From Syntrophomonadaceae bacterium (GTDB taxonomy: Bacteria; Bacillota; Dethiobacteria; DTU022): a DNA stretch of 34,772 nt. Numbering within the stretch: the first letter of the stretch is position 1; each line of letters begins with the position of its first letter. The translations under genes were made by a program, and so were the position numbers. The notes under the pieces are model-generated. The model worked only from the letters and a program-made list of their open reading frames with translations. It was not told the origin of the DNA and did not search any database. The DNA is taken from contig SLPH01000047.1 of the NCBI GenBank assembly GCA_007132095.1, forward strand, positions 1 to 34,772, read 5' to 3'. Below are positions 27,036 to 34,772 of this stretch, in pieces.

Positions 27036-27066
27036 AACAGCAGCCCCCGGCGGGGCTGCTGTTTTA
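27036..27066 (+). terminator. Intrinsic terminator after rpoD
   Basis: aacagcagcccc...ggggctgctgtttt GC-rich hairpin with short T-run. Confidence 0.7.
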
Positions 27067-27099
27067 GTCTGCCCGGCAGGAGAGCAATCTCCTGCCCGA

Positions 27100-28800
27100 C
27101 TACCTGTCTGCCGGCCTTAAAATAGCGCCCTCTGATGCTGAGGCGACCAGGGTTCTATAACGTTCCAGGATGCCTTCCCGGGCCGGCTTAAGCGGTGAGT
27201 CCTGTTTTCGTAAAGCTAATTCACTTTGCGGAACCAGGATATCGATCTTCCTGGCGGGGATATCGATGCGAATGCGATCCCCTGATTCAACTAAGGCCAG
27301 CGGTCCTCCAACGGCTGCTTCCGGTGATACGTGGCCTATGCAAAGCCCGCGTGACGAACCTGAAAATCGGCCGTCCGTAACTACCGCAGAAGCGCTGTTC
27401 ATGCCTCTCAGGATAGAGCTGAGCATATGCATTTCCCGCATGCCGGGGCCGCCTTTTGGCCCTTCATAGCGGACAATAATTATGTCTCCCTCGTTAATCC
27501 TGCCTTCAAGGGTTGCAGTTACAGCATCTTCCATCAGGTTGAACGGCCTTGCCGGTCCTTCGGTCACGAAGACGCTTTTAGCCAGGGCGGATAACTTGAC
27601 GACCGCCCCTTCCGGGGCAAGACTGCCCCGGAGAATAACCAGCCCGCCGGAGGGGTGCAGAGGAGAGCCAAGCGGCCGGATTACCCTTCGGCTTTCTATC
27701 CGGGGCTGCGAGGCCAGAAATTGCCCGCCGGCCCTGCCCAGGCCCAAGCCGCTAACTGTAATAGCGCTCTTGTCTATTAGCGGATCCAATTCATGTAACA
27801 GTGCGGGCATTCCCCCTTCATGAAAAAAGTCAGCCAGGGCATAAGTTCCTGATGGCAGCAGGTCGCAGAGGTGAGGTACGGAAGAACCGATCTGATCAAA
27901 ATCTTCAAGGCTCAGCTTAGTTTTTGCTTCAGAAGCAAGCGCGAGCAGGTGCAAGATACTGTTTGTCGACCCGCCAAGGGCCATGTCGGCGGCGATAGCG
28001 TTCAGAAGCGCCTGGCGGGTAATAATGCTGCGCGGGGTTAGGTTCTCCCGCACCAGGCTTACAGCTCTTTCCCCGGAAGCCCTGGCCAGCCTTGCTTTGA
28101 ATGCGCTCCGGGCCGGGGAGGCGCCCATTCCGGGGAGGGTCATCCCTAATGCCTCTCCTAAACAGGACATGGTGTTGGCAGTGCCAAGCATGGCACAGCT
28201 GCCGGCTCCGGGGATAGCCGCTTCCTCGCAGGCAGCAAGTTCGGCAGCGCTTATTTGTCCTGCTGCTGCCGCGCCGGCCAGTTCGCGCATATTGCTGAGC
28301 GCGAGGCGGTCGTAGCTGCCGTGGCGTCCGGCTTCCATGCAGCCTCCGGTTACCAGGATGGTGGGCAAGTCCAGGCGCAGGGCAGCCATAAGCTGTCCCG
28401 GCACAATTTTGTCGCAGCCGCAGAGCAAGACCAGTCCATCAAGGCAGTGAGCGCGGGCCATGATCTCTATTGTGTCGGCAATAACCTCCCGGCTGGGAAG
28501 AGAATAGCCCATGCCGCTGTGCCCCTGGGCTAAACCGTCGCACACGGCTAAGGTATGGAACTCGCGCGGAATGCCTCCTGCGGCGCAGATGCCCTCCCGG
28601 ATTACTGCAGACAGTTCATTCAGGTGAATGTGCCCGGGAACCAGGTCGGTAAAAGAGTTGGCAATGCCGATCAACGGTTTTTGAAGGTCACCGCGATTGA
28701 GGCCCAGGCCAAACAGGAGGGCCCGGTGACCGGTTCTCTCTGATCCTATTGAAAGATTGTCGCTGGGCAGGTTTTTCTTAGTTGTCATAATGCTGCTCAC
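27100..28800 (-). CDS. IlvD/Edd family dehydratase (dihydroxy-acid or sugar-acid dehydratase), GTG start
   Basis: 'GHSGMGYSLPSREVIADTIE', 'GCDKIVPGQLMAALRLDLPTI', 'GAGSCAMLGTANTMSCLGEALGM', 'TDGRFSGSSRGLCIGHVSPEAAVGGPLAL'. Confidence 0.9.
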   Translation of the reverse strand: MSSIMTTKKNLPSDNLSIGSERTGHRALLFGLGLNRGDLQKPLIGIANSFTDLVPGHIHLNELSAVIREGICAAGGIPREFHTLAVCDGLAQGHSGMGYSLPSREVIADTIEIMARAHCLDGLVLLCGCDKIVPGQLMAALRLDLPTILVTGGCMEAGRHGSYDRLALSNMRELAGAAAAGQISAAELAACEEAAIPGAGSCAMLGTANTMSCLGEALGMTLPGMGASPARSAFKARLARASGERAVSLVRENLTPRSIITRQALLNAIAADMALGGSTNSILHLLALASEAKTKLSLEDFDQIGSSVPHLCDLLPSGTYALADFFHEGGMPALLHELDPLIDKSAITVSGLGLGRAGGQFLASQPRIESRRVIRPLGSPLHPSGGLVILRGSLAPEGAVVKLSALAKSVFVTEGPARPFNLMEDAVTATLEGRINEGDIIIVRYEGPKGGPGMREMHMLSSILRGMNSASAVVTDGRFSGSSRGLCIGHVSPEAAVGGPLALVESGDRIRIDIPARKIDILVPQSELALRKQDSPLKPAREGILERYRTLVASASEGAILRPADR

Positions 28801-29876
28801 TCCCCTAGCTTATCCGCTGATAGGAATACTGTGACCCCTGATGCTGCCGACTGTTTAACCGCAAGCGATAACTGGAGGGCATTTTTTGCATCAAGGGCGC
28901 TTAAGCGGGGTTTGCCGCCTTCTGTTAACGCATCAATGAAATCTTCCGTCGCTAACACGAAACTGGACTCCCAACTGCAATCTATGTTTTCGTATGCGGT
29001 AGTAATCCCCCTGCTGTAGATTTCAAGCGGGGGGCGGTTTTGTAACCTTCCGGTACAGCGGTTGACAAATATGATCCCCGAACTGCCGGTGATCTCCAGG
29101 CGGCTTTCATCGGCATAGTGGCAGCTGTCGATCAATAGCTCAGGAGCCATCACGACATCCATCATGCCGATCGCTTTGCCCTGTTCGTACTTCCACATCA
29201 CTGATGCCGGCACATCAACAGTCATTCCGCTACCCTCTATAATTTCCGTCTCTTCAGTCCAGGCAACCACTTTTTCTACCTTGCCCAGCAGATAGATGGC
29301 CAGGGAAAAATTGTGGTAGTTGTGATCGAACATGATCGGGCAGCCACCGCCTGATTCCGGGTTAAAACGCCACTGCCAGGCCTCAAGGGGTATATCCCAT
29401 GCTCCGGGACTGTAGCCGCAGCGAACTCTGAGGTTGAATGACAGCGGTTCCCCGATCGCCCCGCTCTTTATAAGTTCAAGTGCTTTTACGTAAGGAGGAT
29501 AATAGACAAAATTTTCGTAGACCCGGAAATTTACGCCTGCTTTCCCGACGGCTTCAATAATCTGATCGGCTTCCTCCATGGTTAGGGCCATCGGTTTTTG
29601 CAGGGAGATATGCTTTCCTGCCCGGGCTGCTTCACCGGCCATGGTGCAGTGCAGGTTGTGCGGGGTTAATATTTCCACCAGGTCAATCGCCGGATCGGAA
29701 AGGGCCTCGAAGTAGCTGCTGAAAACCTTTTCTGCTCCCCACAGGGCCGCCTTCTTCTCCGCTTTTTCCTGGTCTGGATCATAGAGACCGTAAATCCGGG
29801 CCCTCTTATTGTCGCGGTAACCCCGGGCGTGCAGATCCGATATTCTGCCGCATCCGGCAAACAGCACATTAATCAT
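28797..29876 (-). CDS. Gfo/Idh/MocA family oxidoreductase
   Basis: 'VLFAGCGRISDLHARGY', 'VEILTPHNLHCTMAGEAARAGKHISLQKPMALTMEEADQII'; overlaps the dehydratase start. Confidence 0.9.
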   Translation of the reverse strand: MINVLFAGCGRISDLHARGYRDNKRARIYGLYDPDQEKAEKKAALWGAEKVFSSYFEALSDPAIDLVEILTPHNLHCTMAGEAARAGKHISLQKPMALTMEEADQIIEAVGKAGVNFRVYENFVYYPPYVKALELIKSGAIGEPLSFNLRVRCGYSPGAWDIPLEAWQWRFNPESGGGCPIMFDHNYHNFSLAIYLLGKVEKVVAWTEETEIIEGSGMTVDVPASVMWKYEQGKAIGMMDVVMAPELLIDSCHYADESRLEITGSSGIIFVNRCTGRLQNRPPLEIYSRGITTAYENIDCSWESSFVLATEDFIDALTEGGKPRLSALDAKNALQLSLAVKQSAASGVTVFLSADKLGE

Positions 29877-29900
29877 TGGCTCACCCCTTTATAGTTTCAG

Positions 29901-31694
29901 CTAAGCCTGGATTTCAGAGCGCGCTTTCTCGTAAGCGGCGCGTTTTTCTTCCAGGTATTCAGGTACGGGTACATCCCACCACCCTGCTGCTCTTCCTCCG
30001 GACCAGGGGTAGCGGCGGTTTACTTTCACTTCAACCAGGCGGGGTCCTCCGGCCCGGATCGCCCTTTCCAGGGCGGCCTGTACTTCACCTGGTCTGGATA
30101 CTGTTTCACCGGCAACGTTAAAAGCGGCAGCCAGAGCTTTGAAATCGGTGCCGGATTCTTCACCCTGCCTGGTGGTAAACTCTGTTGCGTACTGTCTTGC
30201 TTCTCCGTAAACATCGGTCTGCAGATCCCTGATTGAAAGGAACCCGCTGTTATTTAAGATGATTGCGATAACATCCAGTCCATATTGTGCCGCTGTAGCC
30301 AGCTCCTGGGCTGTCATCAGAAAATCTCCGTCTCCCGCCAGGGCGACAACAGTATTTTCGGGTCGGGCCAGCTTGACTCCAAGCGCTGCCGGAAAAGCAA
30401 AGCCCATGGTGGAAAAACCGCCAGTGGTGACAAGGGTACCCGGCTCATAAAAAGGAAACTCCTGCAGAACCTGGGCCTGGCTGTGCCCTGAGGAGGTAAC
30501 AAGGTAGCCGTCTCTGGGCAGGGCCGCCCTGATTTCCCGCAAAGCCCCCGATACGGTAATAGGAACCTTGTCGCCGCTTCGAAAAGCTTCCAGCTCAGCC
30601 TGCCAATTGTTCCTCGCAGTTTCAATCTCTTCCCTGTAGCTTAATTTAGCCATCTTATTCTTAGCCGGTTCCAGCTCTTCCAGCAGCGCTTCGAGCGCCA
30701 GGCGGGCATCGCCGGTTATGGCTGTCTCAATCGGATAGTTCTTGCCTATTTCCGCCTGATCGATATCAACCTGGATCAGTTTGGTCGGGGGGATGTTATA
30801 GCTGACGCCGCGTCTGTAGGATGAGGTGGTTTCATCGGCAAATCGGCAGCCGACTGCCAGGATCAGGTCTGCTGCCGCAGCCAACCTGTTTCCGCAACCT
30901 GTGCCTTTCGAGCCGGCATGCCAGGCATACAGGGGATGATCTTCTGGAAAAGCGCTTTTCCCGGCCATGGTTGTTATTACGGCAGCCTGAACAGTTTCGG
31001 CAAGTTTAACCAGGACTGTTGAGGCCCCGGAACGCAGCGCTCCGCCTCCGGCGATAATAAGGGGACGTTTGGCTTCTGTAATCATGGCAGCCGCCCGGCT
31101 GATGTCGGAGCTGCATGGTCTTCCCGGTTCCGGGGACCGGTAGCTAAACACCGATTCCTCCAGTTCTGCAGTTTCGGCCTGAACATCCATGGGCAGGGCA
31201 ATAACTGCCGGTCCGGCTCTTTCTGTCCTGATCGCCGTGAAAGCCCTTCGCAGGGCGGTAGGCAGCTGTTCGACCCTGGCAGCATGCTGGGCATACTTGG
31301 ACAGGGGTTCTAAAACGCGCAGCGAATCAGCGGGGCGAACTCTTTCAATTTCCTGCAGCACCCCCCGTCCGGCCATATAGCTGTGAGTTTCGCCAATTAG
31401 GGCCAGCATGGCAGTCGAATCGACATATGCAGTGCCCAGTCCCACGGCCAGGTTCATAGCTCCCGGCCCAATCGAAGTGAATACGGCAGCCGGTTTACCG
31501 CTTACCCGGTAGTAGCCATCGGCCATATGGGCGGCGCTCTGCTCATGACGGACAAGATAAAGAGGCAGCCTGTTCCTTTCCTCGTAAAAGGCGTCGACCA
31601 GGGGCAGGCACCCATGGCCTGGTATGCCGGCAATCCAGGGTATACCCATACCTAATAATGCTCTTGTTACTATTTGACCTCCCGTTAAACGCAT
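29901..31694 (-). CDS. Thiamine-pyrophosphate-dependent enzyme, acetolactate synthase large-subunit-like
   Basis: 'VRHEQSAAHMADGYYRVSGKPAAVFTSIGPGAMNLAVGL', TPP motif 'ALAGDGDFLMTAQELATAAQYGLDVIAIILNN'. Confidence 0.88.
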   Translation of the reverse strand: MRLTGGQIVTRALLGMGIPWIAGIPGHGCLPLVDAFYEERNRLPLYLVRHEQSAAHMADGYYRVSGKPAAVFTSIGPGAMNLAVGLGTAYVDSTAMLALIGETHSYMAGRGVLQEIERVRPADSLRVLEPLSKYAQHAARVEQLPTALRRAFTAIRTERAGPAVIALPMDVQAETAELEESVFSYRSPEPGRPCSSDISRAAAMITEAKRPLIIAGGGALRSGASTVLVKLAETVQAAVITTMAGKSAFPEDHPLYAWHAGSKGTGCGNRLAAAADLILAVGCRFADETTSSYRRGVSYNIPPTKLIQVDIDQAEIGKNYPIETAITGDARLALEALLEELEPAKNKMAKLSYREEIETARNNWQAELEAFRSGDKVPITVSGALREIRAALPRDGYLVTSSGHSQAQVLQEFPFYEPGTLVTTGGFSTMGFAFPAALGVKLARPENTVVALAGDGDFLMTAQELATAAQYGLDVIAIILNNSGFLSIRDLQTDVYGEARQYATEFTTRQGEESGTDFKALAAAFNVAGETVSRPGEVQAALERAIRAGGPRLVEVKVNRRYPWSGGRAAGWWDVPVPEYLEEKRAAYEKARSEIQA

Positions 31695-31772
31695 CGACAG
31701 ACCTCCCTGGTTGTTTTAAATAATAGAAGCACTTTCTCTGCTTTCCCCGTAAATCCTGCTCTTTTTCAGAAA

Positions 31773-31807
31773 ATTATATTGACAAATGCTCATCATCAAG
31801 ATTAACT
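31773..31807. promoter_or_regulatory. Putative overlapping divergent promoters (TPP operon on -, transporter on +)
   Basis: + strand TTGACA (31779-31784) - 17 nt - TTAACT (31802-31807); - strand TATAAT is the complement of ATTATA at 31773-31778, abutting the + strand -35 box. Confidence 0.45.
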
Positions 31808-31826
31808 AGCTGTATAAAGCGGGAAA

Positions 31827-33209
31827 GTGGGTGTTAAATTGAACGAAACCTCAAGGAGTCCGGTTTATTACGATGGCAAACTGCCGCTTTGGACGAAGGT
31901 CGGTTTTGGCATATGTGATTTGGGCGGCAACTTGTTTTTTACCATGATGGGTTTTTACCTCCTCTTTTTTATGACAGACCTGGTCGGCCTCGCTGCCGGG
32001 TTGGCCGGCACAGCCCTGATGCTGGGCAAAATATGGGATGCCGTCACCGATCCTACCGTAGGCTATCTCTCAGACCGGACCCGGACTCGCTGGGGCAGAA
32101 GGCGCCCCTACATGTTTGTCGGCTCTCTGCTGCTCTTTATAATGATGATTGTGATGTTTAGTAAACCTTCTTACAGCGGACAATGGCAGCTGTTTGCCTG
32201 GGCGGCGATAACATACTGCCTGCTGTGTACTGTTTACACCCTGGTCAACATTCCCTACGGAGCCCTTACACCCGAGCTGACCAGGGATTACAACGAGCGA
32301 ACCGTGCTCAATGCCTTTCGCATGAGCAGTGCCGTGGTCGGCACCCTGCTTGGGGCGGGCCTGGTTTTACCGATCGTTTCCATGCCCGATGATCCGGTTG
32401 CAGGCTGGCAGCTGGCCGGCGCAGTCATGGGCGCCATCATGATGGTGACCGGGCTGATTACCGTTTTTACCGTGAAAGAGCCCCGCCACGGCGAAGCTCC
32501 GCCGCCTCAGAATATTTTTAAATCCTATGCCCAGGTTTTGGGCATGAAAGCGTTTCTGACCTGCCTGATTCCGTGGACCCTGCATATCACCGGGATTACC
32601 ATTATACAGGGCGCCCTGCTTTATTACTTTGTCTACCTTTATGGCGATGAAATGGGCTTTCAGCTTGCGCTGGTGGCCCTCCTGGTCAGCGCCATGATCT
32701 TTATCCCGGTCTGGACAGTTATATCTAAACGTATTGGCAAAAAGCTAAGCTATAACAGCGGCATGCTGATCCTGACAGCATCTGTGCTGGTATTTTTCTT
32801 TATCGGTCACCGGGTTCCAATGGAAACCTCATACCTGATCATGGCGGTAGCCGGCTTCGGTTTTGCCACCCAGTACGTAATGCCTTACGCCATAGTGCCT
32901 GATGTGGTCGAATACGATTATGCCGAGAACGGTGTGAGAAGGGAAGGGGTCTTTTATGGGCTCTGGACCTTTACCAGCAAGGTGGGGCAGGCGCTGGCCA
33001 TAGCCCTCAGCGGCTGGACTTTAAGCGCATTCGGCTACGTGCCCGATCTGCCCCAGACCGAACTGGCTCTGCTTGGCATCCGCCTGTTGTGCGGGCCGAT
33101 ACCGGCAGTGTTCTTCTTTGCCGGAATTATAATACTTTCTTTCTACCCCATCACCAGGGACAGGTACGAAGAGATCCTTAAAAAAATTGCCCTGCGCGAC
33201 GCAAACTAA
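31827..33209 (+). CDS. MFS transporter, GPH (glycoside-pentoside-hexuronide:cation symporter) type
   Basis: 'KIWDAVTDPTVGYLSDRTRTRWGRRRPYMF', 'NIPYGALTPELTRDYNERTVLNAFRMS', about 12 hydrophobic segments, 'VVEYDYAENGVRREGVFYGLWTF'. Confidence 0.9.
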   Translation: MGVKLNETSRSPVYYDGKLPLWTKVGFGICDLGGNLFFTMMGFYLLFFMTDLVGLAAGLAGTALMLGKIWDAVTDPTVGYLSDRTRTRWGRRRPYMFVGSLLLFIMMIVMFSKPSYSGQWQLFAWAAITYCLLCTVYTLVNIPYGALTPELTRDYNERTVLNAFRMSSAVVGTLLGAGLVLPIVSMPDDPVAGWQLAGAVMGAIMMVTGLITVFTVKEPRHGEAPPPQNIFKSYAQVLGMKAFLTCLIPWTLHITGITIIQGALLYYFVYLYGDEMGFQLALVALLVSAMIFIPVWTVISKRIGKKLSYNSGMLILTASVLVFFFIGHRVPMETSYLIMAVAGFGFATQYVMPYAIVPDVVEYDYAENGVRREGVFYGLWTFTSKVGQALAIALSGWTLSAFGYVPDLPQTELALLGIRLLCGPIPAVFFFAGIIILSFYPITRDRYEEILKKIALRDAN

Positions 33210-33222
33210 CGTAAACTGACCC

Positions 33223-33251
33223 TTGACGGGGCTGAACACTTTAAGTATAAT
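33223..33251 (+). promoter_or_regulatory. Sigma-A-type promoter for tRNA-Asn
   Basis: TTGACG (33223-33228) - 17 nt - TATAAT (33246-33251). Confidence 0.75.
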
Positions 33252-33268
33252 ACTTATGCCAGTAGTGG

Positions 33269-33343
33269 TCCTCAGTAGCTCAACGGCAGAGCGACCGGCT
33301 GTTAACCGGTAGGTTGCAGGTTCGAATCCTGCCTGGGGAGCCA
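33269..33343 (+). tRNA. tRNA-Asn (GTT), CCA encoded
   Basis: Acceptor tcctcag/ctgggga, anticodon stem accgg/ccggt with loop ctgttaa, T-arm gcaggTTCGAATcctgc, 3' CCA. Confidence 0.95.
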
Positions 33344-33352
33344 GAAAAAACA

Positions 33353-33385
33353 GGCAGAACTTCTAAAAAGAAGTTCTGCCTTTTA
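33353..33385 (+). terminator. Intrinsic terminator after tRNA-Asn
   Basis: Perfect 12-bp stem ggcagaacttct-aaaa-agaagttctgcc followed by tttt. Confidence 0.9.
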
Positions 33386-33516
33386 ATTGATATGTCAATG
33401 TTTGGGCACATCCTGGATAGATAAAAATTATGCTTCCAATCCGGCTCACCGGTAATCTGATCAATTTCAGGCAAACAAGTTTGACAGGAGATGTTGCACT
33501 ATTTGTGCAGTATCAA

Positions 33517-34236
33517 TCAAATGCCGTGGCCGCTTTTCTCTATTCGAACTCCGTCTGCCTGGCTTTTCTCTTTGCGCCACTCGCAGCGCTCTCTCTTCGA
33601 ACAAATGTCGCAGGGCAAAATGCTGTTGTCCAGTTCTTTTCCCCTGGGAATTACAAATGACAGGGATTTGCGCGGAAGCATGAGGCAGCTATCTGTCAAC
33701 CTTACACCGATCTTATCTACCGGCAGCAGGGAGAAAACCTGTCGCTGCTGCTCTATGGGCCAGCCCTCCTGCCCGGGCTCGGCTTTCATGCCCAGCGAAA
33801 GATCCAGTTTGCAAGTTTCTGCGCTAATTAAATCTTCAACTGCCTGGGATGCCATTCCCACCGCCGCTATGCCGGCCCCGTCAAGAGTCACTGCCTGAAC
33901 GGGGTTTTCACTCATCATCTCATCAACCCTTTTTTCCAGCTTATGGCCTATGGTGCAAACGCCTATATAAAGATGTTCCGCCCCTTTTACCGCCTTCTCA
34001 ACAAGGCGCCCTTCGAAGAACCCTCCTTCAAAATTCACCCTGCGGCCTTCCATACTTTCTACCTTTACCAGGCTGTAAATTGCCGCCGGTTCAAGCAGGG
34101 ATTGAGCCTCTTCAAGAACCTCTTCCGCAAAGCCTAAAAGCCGGTCCGAAGCGCGGGCGGGATCGATGCCCTGGCCTTTTAAGATTATTTCGGCGGTCAA
34201 TTTAATGTCAAAATCGTGAATCTCTTTGGTTGTCAA
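33517..34236 (-). CDS. Vitamin B12-dependent methionine synthase activation-domain-like protein (TTG start)
   Basis: 'LYIGVCTIGHKLEKRVDEMM', 'AVTLDGAGIAAVGMASQAVEDLI', 'LLPVDKIGVRLTDSCLMLPRKSLSFVIPRG', C-terminal 'CDICSKRERCEWR'. Confidence 0.8.
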   Translation of the reverse strand: MTTKEIHDFDIKLTAEIILKGQGIDPARASDRLLGFAEEVLEEAQSLLEPAAIYSLVKVESMEGRRVNFEGGFFEGRLVEKAVKGAEHLYIGVCTIGHKLEKRVDEMMSENPVQAVTLDGAGIAAVGMASQAVEDLISAETCKLDLSLGMKAEPGQEGWPIEQQRQVFSLLPVDKIGVRLTDSCLMLPRKSLSFVIPRGKELDNSILPCDICSKRERCEWRKEKSQADGVRIEKSGHGI

Positions 34237-34270
34237 ATTTTCAGCCCCCTATTAATTGCATCCAGCTATT

Positions 34271-34299
34271 ATTGTAACCCTCCCTGCCGGAAGGTGCAA
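34271..34299 (-). promoter_or_regulatory. Putative promoter of the B12 activation-domain gene
   Basis: On the minus strand TTGCAC (34299-34294) - 17 nt - TACAAT (34276-34271), about 35 nt upstream of the TTG start. Confidence 0.5.
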
Positions 34300-34327
34300 T
34301 ATACTAAAGCCTGGGGTTGCACATTCC
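34289..34327. repeat. 11-bp imperfect inverted repeat overlapping the putative -35 box
   Basis: GGAAGGTGCAA (34289-34299) and TTGCACATTCC (34317-34327), one mismatch, 17-nt spacer. Confidence 0.65.
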
Positions 34328-34651
34328 ATGTATCAGAAATATTTACCTGTTAAGTTCCGAGAATAACTTGCCACCAGGATTACATCATGCAAAATACTCC
34401 GAAACGTAAGGATTTAAATCATGGTTAACGGGTTTTGTATTCAGCGAACAGCTACCCGGCGCCTGCCTTATTAGATTATTTCCAAAGCGCAATAAAATAA
34501 TGCCGTACTATCGGCTATAACAGCCTCGGAGATTCCTCTTCGCAGGATCTAAGTCGAGGTGAAAAAGTTGCGCTGCCGGTTCTTGACAACAAACTAAAGG
34601 GTATGTTAAACTCATATAGCTGTAAGAGGTGTAGTTAAATATTGACGATGT

Positions 34652-34727
34652 GGGCCCATAGCTCAGCTGGAAGAGCTACCGGCTCATAACCGGTTGGTCC
34701 CAGGTTCGAGCCCTGGTGGGCCCACCA
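34652..34727 (+). tRNA. tRNA with CAT anticodon (Met-type), CCA encoded
   Basis: Acceptor gggccca/tgggccc, anticodon loop ctcataa, T-arm ccaggTTCGAGccctgg, CCA. Elongator Met versus lysidine-modified Ile not resolved by eye. Confidence 0.9.
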
Positions 34728-34733
34728 AATCTT

Positions 34734-34772
34734 GGCCCCTTCGTCTAATCGGTTAGGACACCAGCCTTTCAA
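34734..34772 (+). tRNA. tRNA-Glu (TTC), truncated at window end
   Basis: 'ggccccttcgtctaatcggttaggacaccagcctttcaa' matches the 5' half of tRNA-Glu through the anticodon loop ctTTCaa. Confidence 0.85.

Noticed and set aside
27075-27096. Hairpin ggcaggaga-gcaa-tctcctgcc as a terminator for the minus-strand operon
   Set aside because: Perfect 9-bp stem lies beyond the minus-strand stop but no T-run follows on either strand; not called as a terminator.
27100-31694. Branched-chain amino acid (ilv) biosynthetic operon
   Set aside because: Has IlvB-like and IlvD-like proteins but lacks ilvN, ilvC and leu genes and contains a Gfo/Idh enzyme with a divergent GPH transporter.
1-34772. CRISPR arrays, insertion sequences, prophage
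   Set aside because: No regularly spaced direct repeats, transposase/integrase or phage structural ORFs seen on reading the window.

Overview
The window (about 34.8 kb) looks like a Firmicutes/Clostridia-type chromosome. Its backbone is the conserved housekeeping block floA - phoH - pgpH - ybeY - dgkA - cdd - era - recO - glyQS - PPDK regulator - ppdK - dnaG - rpoD. Accessory genes interrupt this backbone. (1) Between recO and glyQS is a cluster of an mttB-family methyltransferase with an in-frame amber codon at the expected pyrrolysine site, a flavodoxin-like protein, a zinc-type MDR dehydrogenase, and a divergent GcvPA/GcvPB-like pair with no gcvH or gcvT in the window. (2) cdd is fused to a TrmO/TsaA-like domain. 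(3) A GltD-like / 2x[4Fe-4S] / MvhD-like fusion sits between ppdK and dnaG. (4) A divergent sugar-acid-type cluster (TPP enzyme, Gfo/Idh/MocA, IlvD/Edd dehydratase, GPH-type transporter) follows rpoD. A B12-dependent methionine synthase activation-domain-like gene lies near the right end, with a promoter overlapped by an inverted repeat. RNA features are a glycyl-type T-box before glyQS, tRNA-Asn(GTT), tRNA-Met-type(CAT) and a truncated tRNA-Glu(TTC). The best candidate for an undescribed system is the Pyl-MttB + GcvPA/B-like cluster. All family calls come from reading motifs by eye; no database search was run.
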